Shown piece after piece: positions 1 through 12,498 of a DNA stretch of 64,000 bases (positions are counted from its first letter, which is position 1; each line of letters opens with the position of its first letter). The stretch lies in the NCBI GenBank assembly GCA_025024175.1, contig QCXZ01000064.1, positions 46,335,325 through 46,399,324 of the forward strand, given 5' to 3'. The translations under genes and the position numbers were made by a program. Source of the stretch: Rhyzopertha dominica (Eukaryota; Arthropoda; Insecta; Coleoptera; Bostrichidae). The notes beneath the pieces were generated by a model. The model ran no database searches. It saw nothing but the letters and a program-made list of their open reading frames with translations, and was not told the DNA's origin.

Positions 1-2929
1 GGCAAGGTTGGCGGCTGCATCAAATTCTGACACCCACATGACGTACGTATGAGACATGCCTTTTTCTAGTAAATCAAAACGAAAGTACGCTAAAAATAAT
101 GTAGCTTGCAGGAGACAAGTTGTTAACACTGCTGTGTAAACTTTTTTAGGACGTTCACTAAGGGGACGAATTCGACTGAACTCTAGATGCATGTAGTGAG
201 AGTAGTGAGCATAGCTTAGCAAGGTTACGAACTGAAAAGATTTTACATTTGTGATGGAAAAATTAATACTGTGCAGGTGTCGTCTGGGCAGTGAACTTGA
301 AAGAGACAAGTATTAGTGTTCTTAGAGTCGTACGCCAACACAAAAATATACTGGCTGGAGCAGATGAGTAATGCTTTCGTACTTGTACGTAACTCTTTAA
401 CAATCACTATTCATCTAGAGGTGTGTAAAACAGAAAGCAAAGGAACTACTGTATCTTTGGATAAAATAAAATAAGTACTTTTTTAGCATTTCGTCGTTCA
501 AACTGTGCCTAAGTTATTCTAACTTGTCATTTATCTATATCACAAATTCAAGGTTTCTATAAATGATTCATGCATCCAGGCGCTTGTGGAAATTATCGAT
601 TAAATCAATTTGCCGCCTCTCTCGAAAGTGAACACAATTATTGCTTTGACAATACTTGTCATCCGTCAATTTTAGAATTATTTGGTATATTTTAATATGA
701 TAAAATGCGTGGGAGTGTGTATTTTCAATATATGCGATGGTGTTTTGTAGGATAATTAACTTGGAGAAAGCTTGGACTAAGCCTGTCATAATGATAAAAT
801 TCACAGTTAGGATTTATACTAGGTTGTGTGACATTAACTACACTACTGCAGTATTCTACGCTACGGAAAAGTGTCATAAATTAGAAATTGTAAACTGTAG
901 TGGTGCAATGCTAGTCACAAAAGGATAGCCAAAATTAAAATAGTGAAAAAGACTTAGATTGATATATTTGAAGGCCTACGGAAGGCCTTCAAATTTGCGT
1001 AAAATAATTAAATGTATAAAGCAATGTTCGAAAGCTTGTAAAAGCAACAGAAGGTGATTATGACGGACATAGTTATGTATATTAAAGTAATGTTGTATAG
1101 TTTCATAATCCGTACAAGTTAATTATTGCTATTGCTTAGCTTTGAAAAGAAAATAAAACCGTAAATTACTGGAAAATCTTTATAAATCCATTAAATTTAA
1201 GGCTATAACTTGATCTGCAACCTTCAGTACAGTATATTGTGCCTATTGCAGCCTAGCAGTAATTACAAAAAGGCGGCGCAAAGAATTGAGAAATCAACGC
1301 CGCCCGCGTTGGTTGAATCATNTATAGAAGCCCTGTAGAAAGTGTGTACTAAATATGTACTTATATGTGATCTATGTATCCATTGACCAGGCAAAATGTA
1401 CTGTTTTATACTGCTATATAGATTTTCATTGTTGAGTGTCTCCGTACAAGTTGACAGTAAATTTGTCTCATTAAACATACTGATCTAATAATGTGATTTA
1501 CTTATCTACAAATGCAAGCGGTAATGTTAGTTCATAACAAAAAAATTGTGGGAAATTTAGGGTAACTAAATCAGCGTTTAACGCTAGTAGTGATGAACAA
1601 TAAGAATTGTATTCATAATGTACCTCTACAGATTAGTATCTCATGAAGTAACCATTAATGATAAATCCAATTGCATTTAAAAGTATATTAAAATCTGTTT
1701 ATATTTACCATTGGGCATATCATTAAAATTTTCAATAATTTACCGAAGAACAGTGGTGAGAGATTTCGTTTCAGCTCCTTCTAGGGTACGAGATATTAAA
1801 ATTGTTTGAATTTATAGGCTGCACGTTTGATGTTTACTTTTTATGGATTTTCGCACGTTATACAGATGAGTTTACATAAAAAATATCTTTGCCATTGCGG
1901 CAAAACAGTAACGGAGAAACATTTTTTGTTTAGCTTGAAACAAGCAAATCTGTAATTAAGGCTTCATTATTCTGGTTCAACAGAAATAAAATTAATTTTT
2001 GTATTGATTTTGGACTTTAGTAATATTTTTTAGGTGCTGTTTAACTTCCAACGAGTTAAATAAGTTAAAAACAAAAATTTTTGTCCGAGAACATAATTTT
2101 AATAAATGGTAACTGCAAGAAGCAGCTTTAAGGTAAAAAATACAAAGTAATTTTTAACAATAATCATTATTCAATTACCCCTACCCACATCTGTACACAA
2201 TTCTACTTCCCCAATGAAGCTCGTTGAAACTTCTTTGAGTTTCTTCGATATACAATAATGCCACGTCGTCTCTTTTAATTCTTCTGAATTATTAGCCATA
2301 TTATATATATCTGTGCATAATTTGCTATAAAGGGCCGCCTCCCTACAAAATAAAATTCAAAATTGTTAAATCGGAGCTACCAGCAGAGCGCAATACTGGA
2401 CCATTTCTTCTAATCCAGTTATTTTCAAATTTAACGTTTAATCAACAGTAATGGGCTCATAAATTACGCCATGTAGATTACGCTATTATCTATACGCATA
2501 TACTATATCATGTTCTACTTTGAAAGCCTACTGTAGAAAATAGCAGTGTGTAGATAAACAGAAATGTTTAGTTTTTAATGGTCTTCATCATTAGTACTGC
2601 TCAAAACGCCTCAAATGTCAGTATTATTTAGTATTTTATTATTACTTTATTCCTTGTTAACTAAACGAAATACGTCTTGCAATTAAGTTTATTAGACAAA
2701 TCTCTAAACAACAATAATTTATTTGAGTATACATTAATTAGGGCCAGAAGACCTGACTAAGCAGAACAAGTGTGCTGTCAAAAGCTTTTTGAAGCCCTCG
2801 ATTGGTCAAATGGACTCCTCAGTGACTGAAGACTGTGATTTTATTGTATTTCTTCTCTATAAATGAAAGTATACGCAATTTGATAAGCTTCCATTCTTTT
2901 ACCGCAACCTTTTTATTCGCAGGTCAATT
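1..2929. other. AT-rich stretch with no gene recognised
   Basis: I see no convincing coding exon, RNA gene or intact mobile element here. Open frames are short and lack recognisable motifs, and an ambiguous base lies near 1322. This is probably intergenic DNA or diffuse old repeats. Confidence 0.5.
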
Positions 2930-3499
2930 ACTTCCACATCTAACGGATGGGAAGTATTGTAACGCGAAAAAAATTTTCTAAAATTTTTATTTGGTCATTC
3001 GCTTTAAAATGGTCGAAAACGTAAAAAAACAAAATTTGAGCAAAAAAATTTCTTGTCTATGTGTCTGTGTGTCTGTGGTTTTGTTTGTTAACACGATAAC
3101 TTCCGAAAGACTTAATATATGAACTTGAAATTTGGCAAGCGTATAAGTATCAACTACCCAAAGCGACCTATTGTTTGTGGTGTAAGTAGGGTATCGGAAA
3201 GGGGACGAAATTGGGGAGTAACTACCATTTTTGCAATTTTCATTTTTTTATTTTACTTTTCATTTTAGTATGTGATTAGTAGTATAACTGCGAGTATTAT
3301 TCGTTCTTATAAATTTTCGGTACAGCAAACTGTTTAGAAGATATTAGCAAAAAAGCGTCACTTATAAAAAACGGTTTTTCCTAAATATCTCCGAATATAT
3401 TTAATATATTCAAAAAATGAAAATACCATCAGATAGGAAATAAAATTTCCCACAAAAAGTGTCTTAGAAAATTTATTCAAAATTTTGATTTTGAATAAA

Positions 3500-4017
3500 A
3501 AATCAGACACACAACAACTTAGTAATATATATACATATTTGCTATCACTAACTTAACATATTTAGTATATTCAAAATTGCAGTCTGTTGTTTCTGATATA
3601 TATAAATTAAAGAATAGATCATTAAATTATAAATTAAAAAATATAATAAAAAATAGTTATTTATATGATGTATTAGTTGGTCATATTGATGTATTGGTAA
3701 TATTGTTTTGTAGACTTGAAACTGTTTTAAATTTGAATTTGACAGAATTTGAATTTTAAAAATATGTTACATATTTCGTTCATTTTTTCGTTAAATACCA
3801 GGATTATATAAACATAGAAAATAATATCATAGAAATTGCATAATCTCAAATTTTCTGTAAGTACATAATTGTTAATTAGTAATTTAAGAATATTTTGTAT
3901 ATAAAAATTGTAAACTGCTTGTAGGAGTCCTGACGAAGACTTGAATATAGTTGAAAGCTTGACGTTGGAAAAAAGAGTATTCTTTAAACTAAGCTAAGGT
4001 CGAATAAACCCTAAAAT
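3500..4017 (+). mobile_element. Penelope-like 3' fragment nested inside MITE copy 1
   Basis: This 0.5-kb block is absent from the other two copies of the surrounding MITE, so it inserted after the MITE did. It holds a short open stretch (3577-3759) that could be a degraded C-terminal end of a Penelope-like protein, although I cannot show homology. A hammerhead-like core at 3930-3958 follows, which is a feature of Penelope-type termini. The exact borders are set only by comparison with the MITE copies and may be off by some bases. Confidence 0.5.
3922..3972 (+). ncRNA. hammerhead ribozyme-like motif (Penelope type)
   Basis: The core CTGACGA (3930-3936) is followed by one extra A. A helix II of GACT (3938-3941) with AGTT (3949-3952, one G-U pair) comes next, then GAAA (3953-3956). 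The extra A before helix II also occurs in the copies at 15.3 and 58.7 kb. I could not place a clear cleavage triplet, so activity is uncertain. Confidence 0.5.
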
Positions 4018-4326
4018 AAATATAAATATTTCTAAAAAACCTATTTTAGACCCTGCTCATACGATTTTTTTAAAATTTTGGTATTATATAGATAATCAAA
4101 TTTCTGATCAGAAAGCACTCTTGTAATGTTGTTGTTAAGTTAATAATTTTTGAGTTATTTGGAAAAAACCGATTTTAAAATTAATATATTTTTGCTAATA
4201 TCACGAGGACTGTTTGTCTTAGAAAAAATGTGTAGAGAGAAAAAATGCTCAAAACCTGATTACTAATCGTATAGTATACCTAAGAAATAAAAACGTAAGG
4301 TCATTTTGACAATTGGATGTGGAAGT

Positions 4327-6430
4327 ATTGATTCAATTTGCAGCGGTATTTACCTATATAGCTTTTCTCTAGTATACTATAGTTTTTCTACAAACTGCAA
4401 ATGCTTCTGCAGGTTTCTCCAAGGTGCGACACATTTCTTAACGTATACGTGTTATTTCTTTTTTCCATACATTTAATGGTAAATTCTTTGCAGAAAAAAT
4501 AAAAATAAAATAGCCTGCGCGAACTACAAGTCTACCTATCAAATGTGCATGGTAACTGCATTTCACAGTTACACATAATAATTGTTTGTAGTAATATTGA
4601 TATATTTCAATCTCAAATGTACCCTAATCTCTTATGGCAGATATTTCTTGATAAAGGTGGATGTATTTTGATTGTCCCTTTCTTTATGAAAGTGTGAGGA
4701 TAACCTAGTATCTGATGGAAATCAATTTAAAGTTTAACTAACATTTTTTTCAACAGCAGTTGATGACCTACACTTAATACAGTACGTTTTATAGTAATTG
4801 TTGTCCTTAACGTACAAGTATATAAAATAAACCAATTCCTTTGCTCCATTTATTTTATAGTCTGGGAGTCTATTCTTAAACAGAAACCCTATATCTTAAT
4901 CAACAAGAAGGCCATGAATAACTGTCGCAACCCCGATGCCTGTATCAAAGTATTTTTTCCTCAGAGACCTTAACTTTTGCAATAAATAATAATCACGACC
5001 CTGGTTAGGAGAATACGATGGATGTACATTCACCTCAAACTGAATCTGGAGCGCTACCTTTAAGAGAAGTGGCTTTGTACACTGTAACAGCATCCTGCTG
5101 GAAAATGACCACATAGTATAAAAATTTCACTCCTTTTTTACTCGGTCACGAATTTATGAGTTAATATATTGCGTAATATTGACCCGCGTCTGAGGCAGCT
5201 TATCTGTTAGGGCTGGGAGATTATTACTTTTAAATATCGAAATAAATTTTAGAAATAATTCATTGTGGACCAAGTAGACGATACAAGAAAATTTTTTTAG
5301 TGGTTTAGTTGTATTTCTTATATTTTTTGAATGTGCTTGGATTGTGTTCAAATGAAAGCTACGTCAAGACGTGTTACATAAACGCATTTATAGATGTGGT
5401 TTAAAATGCAATGCTTTTATTTAAATAAATGGAATTGATGTAAGTACGATGTAGTCCAAAATTAGAGAACGTGTTTTTAAAATATGCAGCCGATAAATTG
5501 AAACGTTTTAATATAGCTGGCTATTGATATATCGAATAAAACCTACAATCTGTGACAGAGTAGACGTTAATTATTATAGCTTATTATTGTACGTAATATA
5601 TTTTTATAATGAAACAGATGGTGAGTTTTGTATATGCTTAGGATATTATTATCTGTTTTCGTGTGTCTTTATGCTAGTTCCTAAGTCAACGAATATCGTC
5701 CTATTTCAACCAGTTAATTTAAGGAGGACTTTAAATTAATACAAATCTCAAACTGTGCTGACATCATTTAACAACAGATAGTACGCATGGGTAGAATCAT
5801 AGAATGAAGTTTTCCTGGAACCTCCTGGGTTACTGTATAATATACTGCTCTGTGCTTTAAAGTTGTTGTCTATTATCGGCAATATCACAAGAGGGTGAGA
5901 ATAAATTGAAAATAGTTTGACAGAAATTCGATAATACATTGCTCTGGAAACTGATATGAGAGCTCGTAGGGCTCGAGTGCCTGATGCTGAAGGGCAACGC
6001 TTTGGAGAATTATTTTCGAATTTATCGAACCCTCGAGTGGTATTCGAAGGATTATTTTTTGACGTAACAAGCAGAATACTGTTTCAGTATTATCATTCTG
6101 CTCACCTTAGTGTTTTTGCTTATATTTTCATTGATCTTATCGATTTCATCGAATGAAGACGTATTAAATCTTTTTTAGTTTGATGACATACATCAAGCCA
6201 ACAATTTTTGTTGCTTGGAAAACCTACCTTAGGTTATTTTAGCGAGAATTTGCTCTGGTGAAAATTCCCACTATAATTATTGTGTTTTGATTCGTCCAAA
6301 ATGTCATAATTGACTGAAATTGAATTTCTCGATTGATTTTTAGAAACGTCAAAAAATAATCAGTAAAAAATGTATATAAAACATCTAAGGCTTTCGCTGT
6401 CGTTATCTGAATAAAACCTTGTTTTATTAG
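4327..6430. other. no gene recognised
   Basis: The stretch is AT-rich, with only short open frames and no recognisable protein motif on either strand. I see nothing supportable here. Confidence 0.45.
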
Positions 6431-6435
6431 ACCGT

Positions 6436-6570
6436 TGTCGATTTGTTCTTATTGAACTTAACGTTCCTCAGCGTTAATGCTTCGCGGTTCAGTGGTCGGC
6501 TGAAAACTGTACCTCTGAAGATACAAACCACAGACGCCTGCGAAGCGTTAGGTTCAATAAGGAAGAACCC
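6436..6570 (+). mobile_element. solo Penelope-like terminus with inverted arms
   Basis: An inverted repeat (TTGTTCTTATTGAACTTAACG at 6443-6463 against CGTTAGGTTCAATAAGGAAGAA at 6546-6567, imperfect) flanks a hammerhead-like core. This arrangement, and the run that includes GCTGAAAACTGTACCTCTGA, match what I know of ends of some animal Penelope-like elements. No coding sequence of that family sits beside it, so it looks like a solo terminal repeat. Confidence 0.5.
6508..6552 (+). ncRNA. degenerate hammerhead ribozyme-like motif
   Basis: The core CTGAAGA lies at 6515-6521. The second core box is GAAG (6542-6545) where GAAA is expected, and the usual CGTC that follows reads CGTT. The intervening stretch fits the long helix II seen in this motif class in Penelope-like ends. 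The mutated GAAA box argues against activity. Confidence 0.4.
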
Positions 6571-7533
6571 ACGGCATTCCAATAACTCTAAAAAACAAAG
6601 TTGTATTTAATGTACGTATAGTTCTAATTATCAATTATTAATTATTCCTTAACCCTCCAACACCATTCTTGGATCTTGCTGTTTCGAATATTATTGTAAC
6701 TGCATGCTTAATTCTATACCATGCATTGTTAATAAATGACCTCAAGAAAGTTAGTTAAAAGACTATAGCTTCAAGGTTGAGCCCTGATTGAAACTTTGGC
6801 CTTTTACTACTAGGTGTGTAAGCATGTTTTAATGTAAGTACTCCAGTGTATTGCCTTCCTTTATTTCCCTAATAAAATAAAACCCTATGAAACAAATTCT
6901 TTCAATATCAACTCCGGTCGTTAACCGGTTGCAACGTATAAAAGCAGGCTATCGTGTAAAAGTAGACGGATCAACATCTTTAATATTCGAATGCGCGCTG
7001 TTTATAATGTCGTTTGATACTTTCAACACCTTAAACTAGTCAGTGTTGCCGGTGGTAAAAGATTTTCATACCTCACCTTACCAATGGTTCTATACATCAC
7101 ACATAAATCACAAAATTCGGTGTTGTTAAACATTTAACATCAAGTAGTTGAAAATGTATTTCGATTACCTTTCATGTATTTAAATATTCATCTTAATTTT
7201 ATCCTGGTCTGAGTGATTAATTTTCAATTAACTACATTTCCTTAGTATTTAACTATANTATTTAAATACATTTTGCCACAATTTTTCCGTTAATTTACGT
7301 TTATACAGGGTTGCCAGTGTTATTACTAAGGAAATATCAGTGCTTTCTCAATGTGGTTGCAATTTAATTGTCTTTCAGGAGCTAACATCGTAAACCTATT
7401 GCCCATTAAAGTAGTTTGTTTTTTAATAATCAAAATTATTACTACCTACCATACTTGGAAGCTTAAATATCCCTAATTTTTACTTCTACAATAAATCTCC
7501 CCGAAGTCTATCAATTCACTATATTTAATAAAT
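6571..7533. other. no gene recognised
   Basis: The stretch is AT-rich and contains an ambiguous base at about 7258. I recognise no exon, RNA gene or repeat boundary. Confidence 0.4.
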
Positions 7534-7535
7534 AG

Positions 7536-7578
7536 GCAAAGCGCTTTCAGCTATAATTAGCCATCGTCAGTGCCTCAT
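7536..7578 (-). ncRNA. hammerhead ribozyme-like motif in the left inverted arm
   Basis: Read on the minus strand, core CTGACGA (7570-7564) is followed by helix II GGCTA/TAGCT with loop ATTA, then GAAA (7548-7545) and GCGC. It mirrors the copy at the right end of the same element. The GAAA box is intact here, whereas it is mutated in the right arm. Confidence 0.6.
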
Positions 7579-7639
7579 AATGTAAAAACAGGAATACAAA
7601 AGAATTTATAAAACTGACAATGTCAAAATCGAAATTAGC

Positions 7640-9390
7640 AAAATTGATATTAAAGACATTCATTTACAGGCAGTAGACTGTGAAGCAATTTTAGATAATT
7701 TAAACTTCAAAATTAAAAGACCTTTGATTCCAAATATAATTTCGTTATTGCAAAAATCTATTAAAAAGATTTCCTCAGAAACCATAAAAGATTATTTGCC
7801 TTTTGACTCAATTAATTTACTTAAAAGTATAGATTCTAAGAGAATAAATGAAAATTTAGTGATTTTTAAAGCAGGCAAAGGTAATTGGTTAGTTATTTTA
7901 AATAAGAATGAGTATTTAAATAAAGTTTTTAACTTCTTGGACAGTAAAAATTTTAGAACTGTTGATACTGATAATACTATTAAATTTAACAACAAATTAA
8001 AAGAACTTTTGGACAAACATTGAACCAACATTAAAATTATTTAACTGCACTAAGTCAAAATTGTTGTCTATGAATCCATTAACACCAAGGCTTTATGGCC
8101 TTTATAAAATACACAAAGAACTGTCCTATCAGACCTGTTGTTTGTTACATAAATTCTCCGTGTTGTAAATTAGCTAAATGGCTAAATTTGACCCTTCGTG
8201 AAGTTTTACATTTCGAAAATTCTTCTGCTATTAAAAATTCAGTTGACTTGACCAATAAACTTAAGAATTTTGAAATTCCTCTGAACTCTTTCCTTGTTTC
8301 TTTTGATGTCAATAATTTATTTCCTTCGATACCTCCAAAAGACTGTCTTAAAATATTAAATAATCTGCTGTTAAATTGTAACTTACCTGTGTTTCACAAA
8401 AACAATTTGTTTTTTTTAACAGAATTTGTCTTAAATCAAAATTTTTTCTGTTTCGATAATAAATATTTCATACAAAATTCAAGTTTAGCAATGGGTTCGT
8501 CCCTTAGCCCACTTTTAGCAGAACTTTTTATGAATAATTTAGAACAAGATATTTTCAAAAACGTTTTCTTTTCTTCCCATATTAAATTTTGGTATCGTTA
8601 TTTAGATGATGTTTTGTGCCTTTTTACAGGAAATTACAATGACAAATAATTTTATTACATTTATTAATTCTTTTCGTGATTCTATAAATTTTAGTTATGA
8701 AATAGAAATTAATAATCAAATTCCATTTTTATTTCATTCTCTTTTTAACAGACTTTTTAAATTACCTCTTTCTTGAAACGCTTTTGAAAAAGAACTAGGT
8801 GTAATTCTTCAATTTGCTTATAATAACTTTCCAAATCATGTATTACAAAAATTATACCTTAAATATTTAACAAAATTTAAGCTTTCTTTTAACACCATTC
8901 ATGTTGAAGAAGCCAACATTTGGTATCCTCTTAGGTTTGTTGGTCCAGTCTCACTTAGTTTATCTAAATTGTTTTCCTCTCATAGAATAAGTGTTGGTTT
9001 TTCTACGGTAGACAGTGTGTTTTCCCGTTTTGTTCGCAATAAAGACTAAATTTCAGTTTTGAATCATTCGGGAGCTTATAGTTTTTCTTGTAATGATTTA
9101 ATTCTGTTTATATTGGTCAAACGGGAAGATCTTTTTCAATTAGAGGCAATGAACACTTAAAACAATATGAAAAATATAAAAATACTGATGTAGTTAATAC
9201 AAATTCTTCGTTAGCAAATCATTTATTGTTATTTAAACACACTGCCTCTTTAAATAATTTAAATTCTTTACATGTTTGTGATAAATCCTCAAAATTAAAT
9301 TTTCTAGAAATTCTTGAAATATACAAAATTATAGAAAACGGTAATTTTACATTTCAAATGATTTTTGTAATTTTAGTTGTCGTNTTCTAA
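7640..9390 (+). pseudogene. broken Penelope-like reverse transcriptase / GIY-YIG endonuclease
   Basis: This would copy its own RNA and nick target DNA in the nucleus. An N-terminal part (7724-8023) ends in a region with the family phrase KAGKGNWLVILNKNEY. After a frameshift, 8095-8649 covers the reverse transcriptase core, with LVSFDVNNLFPSIP (motif A), SLAMGSSLSPLLAELFM (motif B) and YRYLDDVLC (motif C, catalytic DD intact). Past a stop near 8649 the frame breaks repeatedly. A GIY-YIG core (VYIGQTGRSF) is readable near 9110-9150, followed by an EHLKQYEK-like stretch. An ambiguous base lies near 9384. The sequence differs clearly from the 15-19 kb elements, so it is a separate family. It is a pseudogene, with no intact start-to-stop frame. 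Confidence 0.85.
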
Positions 9391-9527
9391 ATTCTTTATT
9401 TGATCATTGATTTCATGTTTGTGCTTTTGGCATGCAGGCTACCTTTTTGTTTGAAGTCAAGATTACATATTTCGATTTTACATTGTCAGTTTTATAAATT
9501 CTTTTGTAGTCCTGTTTTTACATTATC

Positions 9528-9572
9528 AGGCACTGATGATGGCTAATTATAGCTGAGAGCGCTTTGCCTTTT
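9528..9572 (+). ncRNA. hammerhead ribozyme-like motif in the right inverted arm
   Basis: The core CTGATGA (9533-9539) is intact. Helix II GGCTA/TAGCT closes over ATTA, then GAGA (9555-9558) replaces GAAA. Comparing both arms suggests the ancestral motif was CTGAYGA..GAAAGCGC. The A-to-G change probably abolishes activity in this copy. Confidence 0.6.
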
Positions 9573-9574
9573 TA

Positions 9575-12429
9575 TTTAAAATTATATAAAAATTACTACA
9601 TATATCCACTTAGAGAAAAATTGACCAGTTTACATTGTTTAAACATCCTTATTTGGCTCGCCTCTGTGTAGCCCACGGTGTAGCATTCCTGCCGAATTAA
9701 TTGTAAAGCTTGACAGTTGAAAATTGAATACACTCAATTTTATGCCCAAGGTCGATTCCCCTAAGAATTGACCACTGCAAGGAACCTATTGAGCCTCACC
9801 ATTGCAATGCCACTGCATAAAACTCGTGTCTAGGAATTTGATTAAAGTAAGCAATGCAATAAGTTTCATCATGTATGAGGCAGTAGTGAAATTTTGTAAA
9901 AAAAAGTTCATCGGTAGCTTACGGGCCTGCGCTCTCGCTATTATTTCTATTTTTATTCTATTTTTTGAATTTTGTATGTTTTTAATCCAGCATTAATCTA
10001 AACTCTATGAACTGTAGATTTTATAATACTTAACTTATGGGCTACAACTCGTTCGGATGAGTTGAGATTGTTTCTTTAGGTAGATTTTATCCTTATTGTC
10101 AGCTTTTTTAACCTTCAAAGCTTTTGTTGCGTACAGAACCTTATTTATTTCAACAGTGAATCTTTTCTTGTAACTTCTCAAAACTTTTTCGGTCGTGCAT
10201 CTGGGTACAATTAAATGTCTTGACAGTTGCTACTTTAATCTGACTCCAGTCTGGATTTTGAACGTAGATGTGCACAATAGGGTCGTCCCGCACATCAAAA
10301 TTTGATAGTTTTTAACCTATGCCTTTTATTGCTTACGTCATGAATACTAGTGCTACGCATCTATTTTGCTTTTAGGTCAATTCAACTCGAAACAAACGGC
10401 GGTAGAAAAAATACATTTTCTTAAATCCGCCAACAACTACGCAAAAGGTTCCTAATTTCCGTCATGTGCACTGTTACAGCTCCCTAGGTAATAAAGTGCT
10501 CCCGTTGTCAGTTTTATAAATAGCCAGAAAAATACAATAATGCAATGGGAGTGAAAGAGAGGGGCGAAGGTATAAGGGTATAACCGTCAAACGTCAATAT
10601 TATAATATAAACATAGGAATAACCTGTAACTGTTTATCAAAACACTTCTTAACGTAAACCATTCTTACATTTAAACAAACCAACAGATTACCCAAATACT
10701 TCGACAACATTTTGCTCCGCTACTTAATCTGACAAATACGAAACTCGAATGTTTGACCAAACTATGTAAACAAAAACGCGTTGCTAGAGTTAGGTTAGGG
10801 TTATTACGTTGCACATGGGACACATGCAGCACGTGCGAACGTGCGATGTTGTCGGTAGTCCTTTACCGTTTTCTTCCTAACGACGACCAGAGACAGTCCT
10901 GAAAGTTCCAAAATTTATCATATCGTTCTCATACGTAAGTATACAAACTTTAAACATTATCAAGCGTCGTTTAATTCCTCATAATAATATAAGTGATTTA
11001 CACAAATACGCCTTAAGTNGACCTAGGTAACAATGTTACAATGCCAGTTTACCAGTACTTTCCTCACGGTATCGCGAAAATTTGCCCACATTGGTAACGC
11101 GACGCAGCTAAAAAAATGTAAACAAATATTCCTTGCAATGCCGATAGAAAACTGGCTACTATTGGTGTTTCTCCCTTTCGTCACCTTGAGAACCTTTTAC
11201 GTCATCTCCGTGGCGGAATATCGGGGCATTTGAAACTGATAGTGATACTTTCACATTTTTTTTATCGGTAAACAGAACACTGTTTAACAAAAGTTCCATA
11301 ACTGACCCAGAAAATATTATTTTACAGCGTACTCTTTTTAATAGATCTTATATATTACAATATGTATACAAAAATTTAATTTTAATTTATTATGAAATAG
11401 CCAACTACGATTACATTTGCACACGGGCAGAAAGCACCCCAGGTTCGGCCCAACAGCAACGAAAACACAAGTATCTCGCAACGTATTTACTCACGACCGA
11501 GGCATAACACCATCATTGTGCTTTTTACGAGCGAATGAGTTCGCCATTTTTGTTATAACATTTTTTTCAGTTTTCTACCTGAATTTGTCAGTGCACACTG
11601 CAAAATCATAAATAATAATAAACTTGGTCAATCGGATAACAGTTTTTATGTATTAACCATTCACTCACAATTATTTCATTAATTAAGTTCTTTAATTTCA
11701 TTTTTCATAATCTATTTTATAAAAAAACATGCTGAAGTTCTAATTGATAAGTGTTATATTATTCGGTCTAAGCACTACAATGCAATGAATGGTTTAAGAA
11801 TTTATTCAATTTGTCACTGAAATTTCCAAATAACGATTCAACACTAACCTAAGTTCCTACTAAACCTAGTGCCGTTCATTAATAGATTCTAATTCTAGAT
11901 TTTAGAGATAGTTTGCTTTCAAAAGACTATTGTTATGTCGATACCTAATGTGTGTGATAAACGTTTCATTTTAATGCATATATCATAATTAGATTAGGTC
12001 TGTTGTTTAGCATAATTAAATCTACTAAATTGTCGTTGAAAAAATTATACCTAATTAGGTTTAATAAACACAAATACATTGGTGAGTTCTTAAACAATGA
12101 TCATTAGTTCAAAATTGTTGAATTAGTTTAATTTTAATGTACAAAAGCGTCCTTAAAAATATGTAACGTAGAATTTGAATGTTTTATTTAGATAAAATAA
12201 GCAGGCAGGCAGGTCAATTTAGTTGTATATAATAATAATATTACTTCTTGTTTACGGATAGGGTTTATTGATTAGGAAGCGCGAGAGCGCAGCCTCTTTT
12301 TCACATTTTAGGCGCCAATGTGACTGGCTTCCAGATGCGTACTACATTGTATACTACAGTTAGAACATCTTTCATCGACAAAGCCTTTAGCAGTTAGTAA
12401 GGGAAAAAATTAAATACCTGCAGTTCAAG
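9575..12429. other. upstream of gene 1; no further gene recognised
   Basis: Open frames here (for example near 9802-9996, 11033-11233 and 11417-11611) lack recognisable motifs and are not supported as genes. The last few hundred bases should contain the promoter and 5' untranslated region of the four-span gene. I see no clear TATA box. CAGTTAG-like initiator sequences occur near 12355 and 12390, but I cannot choose between them. Confidence 0.4.
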
Positions 12430-12498
12430 ATGACCAGACGAAAATACTGTTACTGTGATTTAAAAACCGAGGCCTTCGCGATTGCAGTACTTCATCTC
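12430..12498 (+). CDS. gene 1 coding exon 1
   Basis: This exon encodes 23 residues beginning MTRRKYCYCDLKTEAF. It ends CTC followed by GTAAGT, a consensus donor, in phase 0. The ATG is the first in this frame and is followed at once by the cysteine motif expected at the family's N-terminus. That supports this start, although an upstream non-coding exon cannot be excluded. Confidence 0.8.

Larger units (their letters stand above)
2930..4326 (+). mobile_element. MITE copy 1 (ACTTCCACATCCAA family), interrupted by a nested insertion
   Basis: The left end reads ACTTCCACATCTAACGG and the right end reads TTGGATGTGGAAGT, so the termini are inverted repeats of about 14 bp. The trinucleotide ATT flanks both ends (2927-2929 and 4327-4329), which fits a 3-bp target duplication. 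The body matches the uninterrupted copy at 40857-41684 (opposite strand) and the truncated copy at 62811-63365. The match is broken at about 3500-4017 by foreign DNA. Just inside the left end is a hairpin in which ACTTCC..CATCC pairs with GGATGGGAAGT. No transposase is present, so the element is non-autonomous. I cannot assign a superfamily. Confidence 0.75.
7534..9574 (+). mobile_element. Penelope-like element, full span but decayed, with inverted terminal repeats
   Basis: Arms at about 7534-7636 and 9467-9574 are inverted copies of about 100 bp, running from GGCAAAGCGC through the hammerhead region to a stretch that includes AAAACTGACAATG. Between them lie a reverse transcriptase and a GIY-YIG endonuclease in the same orientation, the normal Penelope order. 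Inverted pseudo-LTRs with hammerhead motifs are a known property of this group. The coding part has many frameshifts and stops, so the copy is dead. Confidence 0.85.
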
